Source: Oscillospiraceae bacterium (GTDB taxonomy: Bacteria; Bacillota; Clostridia; Oscillospirales; Oscillospiraceae). From it: 64,000 bases of DNA. The notes below the pieces were generated by a model, which saw only the letters and a program-made list of their open reading frames with translations, ran no database searches and had not been told where the DNA came from. Position 1 is the stretch's first letter; the number at the start of each line of letters is the position of its first letter. The stretch is taken from positions 54,585 to 118,584 of the forward strand of contig SVLN01000001.1 of the NCBI GenBank assembly GCA_015067925.1, in the 5' to 3' direction. A program made the translations under genes and the position numbers. Below, one piece after another: positions 30,558 through 39,208 of the stretch.

Positions 30558-31353
30558 TCTTCTTTAGAACGAGAATTAAAACGAGGGAGAGTGCAGCAAC
30601 TCCTGCTACCAAACAGGTGGGCAGAATCCATGCAGGCGTCAAAGCACTCTGCGCACCTTCGCCCGAGGCAGGATAGAGCTGAATCGTCTGATACTCCACC
30701 ACAGGCAATTCTTTGCTTGTGGGTTCACTCAAACAAACCCAATCCCTTCCTTGGGGCGTCGTCCCCAAGTATCCCCAAATGCGTCCGTCCTTGTCCTTGT
30801 AAAGGTGCTCGAACACATAATTGCTCTCAACCATTTCTTCCGCATTCATAAGCTTACTGAAGGTCGCAACTGCACCGGGGTAGTCATAGGTAAACGGCCT
30901 GGGCACGTTTTCCAGCATGGAAATCGCCGTGCCGTCATCAGGATAAAGCGCTTCTTTGTGCTCGTCCAGAAAGCTTTGGCCATCATATTCCAGAATGGTC
31001 TGATCCAATTTGATCCAGCCGGAGATGAGTTGGATGCCGGTGGAATAGTCCACGTATCCCCATTCCCCATCTTCAAGGGTGCAGAGAATCTTGAGCCGGA
31101 TTCCGTTCGCCAACGATCCCGGTTCGATTCTGCCTTCCGATGAAGTGTAGTACTTCACTTTCCCATCCGGTTCCGAATATACCTTTACAGCGCCCTCAGG
31201 TGCATTCATAATATGAACGCGGCCATACAGCTCACAGCCATGCTTGCTATGATTCACATAGCTTCGATAATCGATCAAATCCGCCTGGGCTGTGATGCCC
31301 AAAAGGAGCACCAACAATACAAGCAGCGCAAACAACCGATACGTCCGTTTCAT
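30541..31353 (-). CDS. Paralog 1: secreted/membrane-anchored SH3-like protein of unknown function
   Basis: Signal peptide (GITAQA), H..HGCELYGRVHIMNAPEG motif, SH3-like segments, C-terminal TM + KKKK tail; homologous to the next two ORFs. Confidence 0.8.
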   Translation of the reverse strand: MKRTYRLFALLVLLVLLLGITAQADLIDYRSYVNHSKHGCELYGRVHIMNAPEGAVKVYSEPDGKVKYYTSSEGRIEPGSLANGIRLKILCTLEDGEWGYVDYSTGIQLISGWIKLDQTILEYDGQSFLDEHKEALYPDDGTAISMLENVPRPFTYDYPGAVATFSKLMNAEEMVESNYVFEHLYKDKDGRIWGYLGTTPQGRDWVCLSEPTSKELPVVEYQTIQLYPASGEGAQSALTPAWILPTCLVAGVAALSLVLILVLKKKKSSG

Positions 31354-31384
31354 CCATCGTGCTCCTTTCTTTCCAGGCTATACC

Positions 31385-32269
31385 TTAAGCCTCAAAGTCC
31401 CGGTCATCGCCGCGCCAGCCGGTGCACTGAAGAGACTTCATTCTTCCTTTCATGGTCTTGGGTTTCATGATTCCCGGCTGGGTATTGTTCCAGCTCTCTG
31501 CTCCCCTTTTCTTTTTCAGAGTAAGAATCAAAGCAATAGAAATAACAGCAACTCCAGCCACCAGGCAAGTGGGCAGAACCCACGCAGGGGCCGACTCGCT
31601 CTGGATCTCAATGTCCGACGCTGGATATAAATTAAGGGGCTGATACTCAGCCACAGGAAGATTGGGATTGATTGGATCACTCAGGCAAATCCAGCAATCC
31701 CTTCCTTTGATGTAACCCCAAAGCAGACCATTCTCATCTTCGAACAACCAGTCAAAGACGGTTTTGCTTTCCAGCAAGTGTTCTGCATTTACAGAAGAAA
31801 CCGAGGCAGGGGCTCCGGGATAAGGATAAGTGAACGGAAACATTGTGCCTTCCAGCATTTGCACCGCCGTACCATCGTCCGAATACAGAAGCAGGCTATG
31901 ATCCTCAATGAAGCTTTTGGAGTCATATTTCAGGACAGTTTGATCCATTCTGATCCATCCGCCAGTGGCGCCACCCGGAACAGAAAACCGAATCACGCCC
32001 CAGGCCTCATCCCCGTAAGTATAAGAGATAAACACCTCTTCACCATTCTGCAAGGTGCCCAAAACTTCTTTTCCGTTTGGTTTTCGATAAACGCCCAGGG
32101 CGCCTTCCGCTGCATTGATGTAGTGGCTTCGACCATAAAACTTACAATCATCTCTATGCCAATCTAAAAAGTTGTTTTGAAATTCCAGAATCATATCAGC
32201 TTGTGCTGTGATGCCCAGCACAAGAACAAAAACCAAGGATAGTGCAATTAACCGAAAAATCCGTTTCAT
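31385..32269 (-). CDS. Paralog 2: secreted/membrane-anchored SH3-like protein of unknown function
   Basis: Shares GITAQAD, H.DDCKFYGRSHYINAAEGALGVY, DDGTAVQMLE, WICLSDP, LPTCLVAGVA + TM with paralog 1; extra basic C-terminal tail. Confidence 0.8.
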   Translation of the reverse strand: MKRIFRLIALSLVFVLVLGITAQADMILEFQNNFLDWHRDDCKFYGRSHYINAAEGALGVYRKPNGKEVLGTLQNGEEVFISYTYGDEAWGVIRFSVPGGATGGWIRMDQTVLKYDSKSFIEDHSLLLYSDDGTAVQMLEGTMFPFTYPYPGAPASVSSVNAEHLLESKTVFDWLFEDENGLLWGYIKGRDCWICLSDPINPNLPVAEYQPLNLYPASDIEIQSESAPAWVLPTCLVAGVAVISIALILTLKKKRGAESWNNTQPGIMKPKTMKGRMKSLQCTGWRGDDRDFEA

Positions 32270-32272
32270 CCA

Positions 32273-33052
32273 TTATACCTCCTTTGTTTTCTTCCCCCTC
32301 AGAACGGCAAGTAAACCGCCGGAAAGCACAGCAACACCGCCCACCAGAACGGCAGCCAAAGTGCCCGTATCCATCGTGTTCGGCACATCGATCACCTTCA
32401 CAGGGTACAGTTCCAGCTGCTGACGTCCGGCATCAGGCAGTTCACTGTTGGTGGGATCAGACACGCAGATCCAGCCACGGCGGCCCATAAAGTAACCCAC
32501 ATGGCCCCAGATACGGCCTTCCTCATCCTCAAACAGACTTTGCAGAGAAAACCACTCATCACTCAGCACATACTCGGCCGGAATGTAGCTCTTGGTCGGG
32601 CCGGAACCAGGATAGGCATAATCGTAAATCAGATCTTCATCCGTAAGACTCTCCAACATGGCCTTAACCACAGCTTCATCCTCAAAAAACGCTTCAGAGT
32701 ACTCTTCCGTAAAGCTTACATGATCATATTTCAGAACGGTATCCGCAAGCGGCATCCAGCCGTCGCCTTCCGGAGTCTCCACGTAGCCCCAGGCTTCGTT
32801 GTCATACGTAAACTGCACATGCAGGGCCGTGCCGTTCTCCACCGTGCCTACGACGCTGCTGCTCTTAGGAGAAACGTACACAGCTAGGCCGCCCTCCGGG
32901 CTGTTGACAATTCTGCTGCGGGCGTAATAGCTGCATTCCTTCGAATGGCTGCGATAGAAGCTGTCCTCCGGCTCCCAGATCACATCCGCCTGAGCAGCAA
33001 AGCTGAAAAAGATGCAAAGCACCAGAACAAGGGCGAAAAAACGAACTCTCAT
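32273..33052 (-). CDS. Paralog 3: secreted/membrane-anchored SH3-like protein of unknown function
   Basis: Shares AAQAD, HSKECSYYARSRIVNSPEGGLAVY, WGYVETPEGDGW, GRRGWICVSDPTN, C-terminal TM. Confidence 0.8.
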   Translation of the reverse strand: MRVRFFALVLVLCIFFSFAAQADVIWEPEDSFYRSHSKECSYYARSRIVNSPEGGLAVYVSPKSSSVVGTVENGTALHVQFTYDNEAWGYVETPEGDGWMPLADTVLKYDHVSFTEEYSEAFFEDEAVVKAMLESLTDEDLIYDYAYPGSGPTKSYIPAEYVLSDEWFSLQSLFEDEEGRIWGHVGYFMGRRGWICVSDPTNSELPDAGRQQLELYPVKVIDVPNTMDTGTLAAVLVGGVAVLSGGLLAVLRGKKTKEV

Positions 33053-33405
33053 AACAATCCCTCCATTTCAATCATTTGCAGCACAAGGCCCAGGAAATAC
33101 GACAGGGCGTTGGCCTGCAGCGAGAACCAAAACGGCTTTTTGACCGAGCTGGCAGCTTTGTAGCACCGCCACTCAATCAAGACTGCCGCGACTTCCAAAA
33201 CAATCACCACCGGCACCATAGGAAGCTCCCCATTCATCCTTGCAAAGGAATGCAGAAGCACCACCGGCGGATTGGTCAGGCAGTTGCACAACGTGACCAC
33301 CAAAAGGTCTCTTCCCCGCACGCCGCGCAGCCGCGCGAAGCACAACTCAATCAAAAGCGTCAGTAGAAGGGAAACCAAAAGGCTCAAAAGCAAGTCACTT
33401 CCCAA
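33049..33405 (-). CDS. Small membrane protein of unknown function
   Basis: 118 aa, several TM segments; overlaps both neighbours by a few bp in the same direction. Confidence 0.7.
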   Translation of the reverse strand: MGSDLLLSLLVSLLLTLLIELCFARLRGVRGRDLLVVTLCNCLTNPPVVLLHSFARMNGELPMVPVVIVLEVAAVLIEWRCYKAASSVKKPFWFSLQANALSYFLGLVLQMIEMEGLL

Positions 33406-34402
33406 CGCGCTGCCTCCTTCCCGCCGCAGGCACCAGGATCAGAAGGCTCACAAGCGCAAGAACGCACAGCCAGAGCCCTCCCTCTCCCGGCAGATGAAGG
33501 CCCAGATATTGGGGCAAGAAACCGACAAACAGCGCCAGGGTCAGAAGACCAAACATGGCACCGCAGCTGGCACGGTATCGGGTACACAGACTGTAAAGGG
33601 TCATGGGCATGGTCATGTTAAAGAGGAAAATGGCGCACAGGCCCGCCAAGGCATATTCGCCCAGCAGAAACAGCACCGCACTCAAAAGCAGAGAAACAGC
33701 GGCGGAAAGCCGAATCCCCCAGCGGTCGGAGACAATTCCGCCGCAGGCCTTGCCGCCCGCAGTACATACAACCGCCAGCAGAGCAAATACACCGGTTTTC
33801 CAGGAAAAGGCCATGAACAAACCACTCATGGAGCGCAGCACAACCACCAGGAACATGGCTGCAAGAATCAGTATACTCCAGGGCGCGTTTTCTTCCGTTT
33901 GCTCCTCCTGCTTCGAGGCAAGCAGCAAGCACACCAACGCACAGGCAACCAGCACCAGGGCAACAGGAACCGAAAACATCGCCGTTCGTTTACCCAGAAT
34001 CGTTCCCAAATACAAGCCAATGGCACCGGGCGCCACAAAGATGCCCAAGGGCGTCGCTTTTCTCGGCGCGCCACGCATCACCTCAACGCCGCCGCCCACA
34101 TGGAACAGGCCGTTGCCAATGCCGATCACAATGGCCGTGCTCATCAGACTGGGCAGCACAAATCCCGCCGCCACCAGCACGCAGCCCAGGGCGGAAAATC
34201 GGTTTGCCTTTCCAAAATAGTCCGCCAGAATCCCCATCGGCAGCTGCAGCGCGAACGCACAGAAATTATAGACCAGCAGCGAAATCGCCCAATTTCCTTC
34301 CCCATAAAAGCGGGAAAATAGAATCAGGGCGCAGGAAAAGTCCACCAAAAAATGCACGCAGGACAAAAAAGCTGTTCTAGTCGTGTAATTCATCGGCTTC
34401 AT
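33395..34402 (-). CDS. MFS transporter
   Basis: About 12 hydrophobic segments; GNGLFHVGGGVEVMRGAPRKATPLGIFVAPGAIGL; start set at MKPMNYTTRTAFLS with RBS. Confidence 0.85.
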   Translation of the reverse strand: MKPMNYTTRTAFLSCVHFLVDFSCALILFSRFYGEGNWAISLLVYNFCAFALQLPMGILADYFGKANRFSALGCVLVAAGFVLPSLMSTAIVIGIGNGLFHVGGGVEVMRGAPRKATPLGIFVAPGAIGLYLGTILGKRTAMFSVPVALVLVACALVCLLLASKQEEQTEENAPWSILILAAMFLVVVLRSMSGLFMAFSWKTGVFALLAVVCTAGGKACGGIVSDRWGIRLSAAVSLLLSAVLFLLGEYALAGLCAIFLFNMTMPMTLYSLCTRYRASCGAMFGLLTLALFVGFLPQYLGLHLPGEGGLWLCVLALVSLLILVPAAGRRQRVGK

Positions 34403-34506
34403 TTCCTCGCCCCCTTTATGGATATAGACGAAAAAGCTTCCTCTTTGTTCCAATTTTCTCACAAAAATATACAAGTGTCAAGATAAATCGATATCCATCG
34501 ATAAGA

Positions 34507-34541
34507 AAACCCCTTCAGAACAAATCTGAAGGGGTTTTGCT
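34507..34541 (-). terminator. Rho-independent terminator
   Basis: aaaaccccttcag-aacaaat-ctgaaggggtttt. Confidence 0.8.
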
Positions 34542-35017
34542 TACATTTCAATTAATTCCAGCACAAGTCGTGCAGCCTCGTCGGTACTTTGCTGACGGAT
34601 TTCTGCTCGATCACCGCTAAAATGAAACTCGGTGCACAAGGTGCTCTCGCCCTTCGACGCGGCGATATACACCAAGCCCACAGGCTTCTTCGTGTCATCG
34701 CTCTTGGGGCCTGCGATACCCGTGATGCCCACGCCCAGGTCCGCACCAATGGAATTGCGCACACCCTCGGCCATCTGCCGCGCGACAGGTTCCGAGACCG
34801 CGCCAAAGGCGCGAAGATCCTCTTCGCTGACGCCCAGGAGCTTTGCCTTGACAGCATTGCTGTAGCTCACCACGCCGCCGGGATACACCGCCGATGCACC
34901 GGATACATCCGTGATGCGCTTGCCCAAAAGTCCGCCTGTGCAGGATTCCGCCGTGGCCAGGCTCAGGCCCTTTTCTTTCAGGCGCTCTACCAAGGAAACA
35001 ACGGGATCAGTCTTCAT
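34541..35017 (-). CDS. CinA C-terminal domain protein (nicotinamide-nucleotide amidase family)
   Basis: LATAESCTGGLLGKRITDVSGAS..YPGGVVSYSNAVK, GITGIAGP. Confidence 0.93.
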   Translation of the reverse strand: MKTDPVVSLVERLKEKGLSLATAESCTGGLLGKRITDVSGASAVYPGGVVSYSNAVKAKLLGVSEEDLRAFGAVSEPVARQMAEGVRNSIGADLGVGITGIAGPKSDDTKKPVGLVYIAASKGESTLCTEFHFSGDRAEIRQQSTDEAARLVLELIEM

Positions 35018-36185
35018 ACTTGACCTGAACCTTTTCCACATTCTGCAGGGCGCGCTCGATCAGGCCTTCCACATCCAGAGGAGCCTCAGCCTCTTCCACA
35101 GCCTTCAGGCTGGGCTTGGTCTTGGGATGCTTGGGCGTAAAGACGGTGCAGCAGTCCTCATAGGGCAGAATGGAAGTCTCCAGTGTGCCGATCTTGCGGG
35201 CGATCTTGACAACCTCTTCCTTGTCCATGCCGATGAGCGGCTGGAAGATGGGCATATCAACAACATGAGCGGTCACGGCCATGGCCTGCATGGTCTGGCT
35301 GGCAACCTGGCCCAGGCTCTCGCCGGTGACCAGAGCTTCCGCACCGTGATCGCGGGCGATGCGCTCAGAAATGCGCATCATGAACCGGCGCATAATCAGG
35401 GTGAAGTATTCTTCCGGGCAGTTGTCGCGGATAGCTTCCTGGATCTCGGTAAAGCCGACGATATCCACCGTCATACGGCCCATGTAACGGGTCATCAGAC
35501 GAGCCAGTTCCAGCACTTTCTGCTTGGCAAGCTCAGAGGTGTACGGATAGGAGAAGAAATGGATGCACTCCAGCTCTGCGCCGCGCTTGCCGATCATATA
35601 GCCGGCCACAGGAGAGTCGATGCCGCCGGAGAGCAGCAGTGCCGCCTTGCCTCCCACGCCCGTGGGCAGACCGCCGGCACCGGGAGTCGCCGGGCCGTGA
35701 ACATAGGCCGCGTGATCACGCACTTCCACATAGACGGTATAGGCAGGATGATGCACATCCACCTTCAGATTCGGATAAGCCTCGGCGATCAGGCCGCCGA
35801 TGTGCTGGCTGATCTGGATGGAATTCAGGGGAAAGCGCTTATCTGAGCGCTTGGACTCCACCTTGAAGCTGGTTCCCATGGCCAGATCGTCGCCCAGATA
35901 GCTCTGCACCGCGGCAAAGATGGCGTCCAGATCCTTCTCGCAGGGTCTGCAGCGGCAGACAGAAACCACGCCGAAGATGGCGCCGCAGGCATCCCAGGCG
36001 CCGTCCACGTCGCAGGTGTCCTCCAGCGGTTCCACGTAGACCGTGGACTGGGTCAAATACACCTTGAACTTGCCGTAGGCAGCCAGTCTGCGGCGGATGT
36101 TGGACTTGAGTCTGTTTTCAAAATTATAGCGATTCGCACCCTTCAGCACGATCTCGCCCAACTTGAGCAAAAACATTTCATTCAT
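35007..36185 (-). CDS. thiI: tRNA 4-thiouridine synthetase ThiI
   Basis: THUMP domain; LLSGGIDSPVAGYMIGKRG PP-loop; MIPF-type C-terminus. Confidence 0.95.
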   Translation of the reverse strand: MNEMFLLKLGEIVLKGANRYNFENRLKSNIRRRLAAYGKFKVYLTQSTVYVEPLEDTCDVDGAWDACGAIFGVVSVCRCRPCEKDLDAIFAAVQSYLGDDLAMGTSFKVESKRSDKRFPLNSIQISQHIGGLIAEAYPNLKVDVHHPAYTVYVEVRDHAAYVHGPATPGAGGLPTGVGGKAALLLSGGIDSPVAGYMIGKRGAELECIHFFSYPYTSELAKQKVLELARLMTRYMGRMTVDIVGFTEIQEAIRDNCPEEYFTLIMRRFMMRISERIARDHGAEALVTGESLGQVASQTMQAMAVTAHVVDMPIFQPLIGMDKEEVVKIARKIGTLETSILPYEDCCTVFTPKHPKTKPSLKAVEEAEAPLDVEGLIERALQNVEKVQVKYED

Positions 36186-36246
36186 GAAGAAAATACTCCA
36201 ATCTATTATCTGATCCCGCACATATTACCATGCTGCGGTGCAAAAA

Positions 36247-37764
36247 TCAACCTCTTCCCAGATTCACGGAACGGAACTGAATGGCCTCCGCCAGATGCAT
36301 GGGACCAATTCGCTCCGCCCCCTCCAGATCTGCGATGGTTCTTGCCACTTTCAGGATTCGGTCGTGGCTTCTGGCAGTCAGTCCCAGACGGTCGAAGGCC
36401 TGCTTGAGCAGCGCGGAGGATGCCTCATCCAGCTCACAGGCGCTGCGCAGCACCCGCCCGGACATCTGGGCATTGCTCTGCACATCGGTTCCCACAAAAC
36501 GCTCCTGTTGAATCTTTCTGGCTGCATTGACCCGAGCGCGGATGGCCTCCGAGCTCTCCGCCGGGGCGCGGCGGGTCAGGTCCTCATAGGACACAGCAGG
36601 AACCTCAACCATGATGTCGATACGGTCGAGCAGCGGACCGGACAGCCGGCTCAAGTACTGATCCACCGCATTCTGGCTGCAGGTGCAGCGTCCGGAGGGA
36701 TCGCCGTACCAGCCGCATTTGCAGGGATTCATGGCGCAGACCAGCATAATTTCGCTGGGATAGCTCACCGAGCCGTTGGCACGGGAGATCGTCACCTGTC
36801 CATCTTCCAGCGGCTGACGCAAAATCTCCAGGGCATCCTTACGGAACTCGGGCAGCTCGTCCAAAAACAGCACGCCTTTATGGGCCAGGGAGATCTCACC
36901 CGGGCGCAGATTGCTGCCGCCGCCGGACAGGCCTACGGCAGACACCGTGTGGTGCGGACTGCGGAAGGGCCTTGTATGGATCAGCGGCTGGGATGCGTTC
37001 ACCATGCCCAGCACGGAATAAATCTTGGTCACTTCCAGGGCTTCCTGCCGACTCATATCGGGAAGGATCGACGGCAGCCGCTTGGAGAGCATGCTCTTGC
37101 CGCTGCCCGGAGGTCCGACCATCAGAATGTTGTGGCTGCCCGCAGCCGCAATTTCCAGGGCGCGTTTGACATTCTCCTGCCCTTTCACATCCGCAAAGTC
37201 CGCAGCGTAGCTCACCATAGTTTCGGGGTTCCAGGGCTGCCTTGCGGCAATGGGTTCTTCGCCGCTCAGGTGGCGCGCCAACTGCAACACATCCGTCACG
37301 CCGTAGACCGTCAGGCCGTCGGCCAGGGTGGCCTCTGCGGCATTTGCAGCCGGGACATAGAGTTCTTCAAAACCCAGTTCCTTTGCAGCCAGGGCCATGG
37401 GCAGCACGCCCGCCACGGGACGCAGCTTTCCCTCAAGACTCAACTCTCCCAAAAAGGCACATTTTGTCTTGGGCAGCTTCACCATTTCAGAAGCTGCCAG
37501 AATACCCAGAAGAATCGGCAGGTCATACACCGTGCCGGACTTCTTGGTACCTGCCGGAGCCAGGTTCAGTGTGATGCGGCTGACCGGGAACTTGAAGCCG
37601 CAGTTCTTGATGGCAGCCCGCACGCGCTCACGGGATTCCTTTACGGCAGCATCGGGCAGGCCCACCACTTCAAAGGCGGGCAGGCCGTTGGTGATATAAC
37701 ACTCCACCGAGACTTCATATCCGTTGATTCCGTTCAGTCCCAGGGATCTCACATTCTGCAGCAT
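36247..37764 (-). CDS. YifB/ComM family Mg-chelatase-like AAA ATPase
   Basis: MLQNVRSLGLNGINGYEVSVE, GPPGSGKSMLSKRLPSILP, RPFRSPHHTVS, FLDELPEF. Confidence 0.95.
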   Translation of the reverse strand: MLQNVRSLGLNGINGYEVSVECYITNGLPAFEVVGLPDAAVKESRERVRAAIKNCGFKFPVSRITLNLAPAGTKKSGTVYDLPILLGILAASEMVKLPKTKCAFLGELSLEGKLRPVAGVLPMALAAKELGFEELYVPAANAAEATLADGLTVYGVTDVLQLARHLSGEEPIAARQPWNPETMVSYAADFADVKGQENVKRALEIAAAGSHNILMVGPPGSGKSMLSKRLPSILPDMSRQEALEVTKIYSVLGMVNASQPLIHTRPFRSPHHTVSAVGLSGGGSNLRPGEISLAHKGVLFLDELPEFRKDALEILRQPLEDGQVTISRANGSVSYPSEIMLVCAMNPCKCGWYGDPSGRCTCSQNAVDQYLSRLSGPLLDRIDIMVEVPAVSYEDLTRRAPAESSEAIRARVNAARKIQQERFVGTDVQSNAQMSGRVLRSACELDEASSALLKQAFDRLGLTARSHDRILKVARTIADLEGAERIGPMHLAEAIQFRSVNLGRG

Positions 37765-37848
37765 AGCGTTCCTCCGCGTCCGGCCTTCATCAGCCCGTTC
37801 TTTCGTTCTTTTCTTTATTCTATCTTGCTTTCCCAAAAAATGCAATCG

Positions 37849-38967
37849 TCAGCGAACCCACTGAGGCGGATACTCCGGCAGGGCTATTCCCTGATCCTCC
37901 ACTTCCGTTACGCCCGGAAGAAAGACCCATTCATAGACGCGGTACCGACCTTTTCCGATCCCACCGCACTCGATCAGATTGCCATGCTCATCGTACTTCG
38001 TGTATTCACTGTCAGAGAAACGGCCTGCGTAGTACGTCTTTCTTACCTGCTTGTCTGCGTTTTGGCGGTACTCATAGCGGCGCTGTTCCTTCTTTTCACC
38101 GGAGATCGTATATTCGTAGACTGCGATCAGCCTGTCGTTTTCGTCATATTCGTAGGTGGTTCTCGCTGTAATCATGCCTCTGCTCGAAATGGCATATCGT
38201 TCCAGAATTTTCCCATTCTCGTCATAAACACACCTGTTTTCGTTGCTGGTGTGCCCGTTGTCATACAGGTCGTAGGTGCGCTCGATCTTTCCGTCCGGAC
38301 GATATTCCGTCACATGCCAATCGGGCGATGTTCCATGCGGTACTTCGTCGTATTTTGTCTTTTCCATGACCAGATTGCCGGTTTCGTCGTAAAAATACAG
38401 CACATGGTCGGTGAGCTTTCCCCTGTGATACCGCCGTTCGTCGCACATTCTGCCATCCTCAGAATACGAATAAACCAGTTCATCATAAATTTCATCCATT
38501 CCGAAGGTCGCAGAGAACGATTTGGAAGAAATGATTCTGCCCATTTCGTCATACTCATTTGTCACCTTATACGCCAGTTTTCCATCCGAGTCGTAGACAT
38601 ACCGGCGGATCAGGTTTCCATCCTCGTTATAGTAGAAAAGCTGATCGGAATATTCCTCGTTATATCGCTTCTCATCCGTCTCATCTTTGTATCTGTTGCG
38701 AAAAACCAGTCTTCCCTGACTGTCGTAGGAGAAGCGATTATGGTAGGCCTCCCATCCTATATCGCTGGAGCGGTTTTCATAGCTTTCCACCAGTCGTCCG
38801 TGTTTGTCATAGGTGCGCTCTCCCAGCACAACCGGATTCGGTTCCATCCAGGAAGCGTCCCGATACTCCAGTTCTCTGACGCAGACCCATACGCCGGTTT
38901 GGTTTTCAGTTGAACATGCGCTCATCAGAAGGCACAGGGCAATGACCATAAAAACAATCTTTTTCAT
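37849..38967 (-). CDS. Lipoprotein made of about 10 RHS/YD-type repeats
   Basis: Lipobox LLMSAC; repeated Y(D/N/S)xxG(R/N/K)(L/I) units (YDKHGRLV, YDSQGRLV, YNEDGNLI, YDSDGKLA, YDEMGRII, YSEDGRMC, YDETGNLV, YDENGKIL, YDENDRLI, YDEHGNLI). Confidence 0.85.
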   Translation of the reverse strand: MKKIVFMVIALCLLMSACSTENQTGVWVCVRELEYRDASWMEPNPVVLGERTYDKHGRLVESYENRSSDIGWEAYHNRFSYDSQGRLVFRNRYKDETDEKRYNEEYSDQLFYYNEDGNLIRRYVYDSDGKLAYKVTNEYDEMGRIISSKSFSATFGMDEIYDELVYSYSEDGRMCDERRYHRGKLTDHVLYFYDETGNLVMEKTKYDEVPHGTSPDWHVTEYRPDGKIERTYDLYDNGHTSNENRCVYDENGKILERYAISSRGMITARTTYEYDENDRLIAVYEYTISGEKKEQRRYEYRQNADKQVRKTYYAGRFSDSEYTKYDEHGNLIECGGIGKGRYRVYEWVFLPGVTEVEDQGIALPEYPPQWVR

Positions 38968-39141
38968 TCCGGTTCCTTTCTTACGCAAAACTGACATCTT
39001 CTTACAAAAATATTATACAAAACAGGTCTTTTGGTTGCAAGCCTTTCCTTTCTCTTGCACCAAAACTACCATTCTCCAAAACATCCATAAATTTATGCAG
39101 TTTTTTATGCAGTTTTTTTGAGCTTAAACAGGAATCTGCAA

Positions 39142-39170
39142 TTTACAAACCGAAAATGCTGTGTTATAAT
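39142..39170 (+). promoter_or_regulatory. Sigma-A type promoter for PFOR
   Basis: TTTACA - 17 bp - TATAAT, about 40 bp upstream of the start. Confidence 0.8.
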
Positions 39171-39208
39171 ATTGAAGTTTAGAACATTACTTTTAGGAGG
39201 TAATTCCA

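Noticed and set aside
36238-38913. 891-aa plus-strand ORF spanning the yifB-like and YD-lipoprotein genes in antisense
   Set aside because: Spans two well-supported genes and their intergenic terminator region; no recognisable domain.
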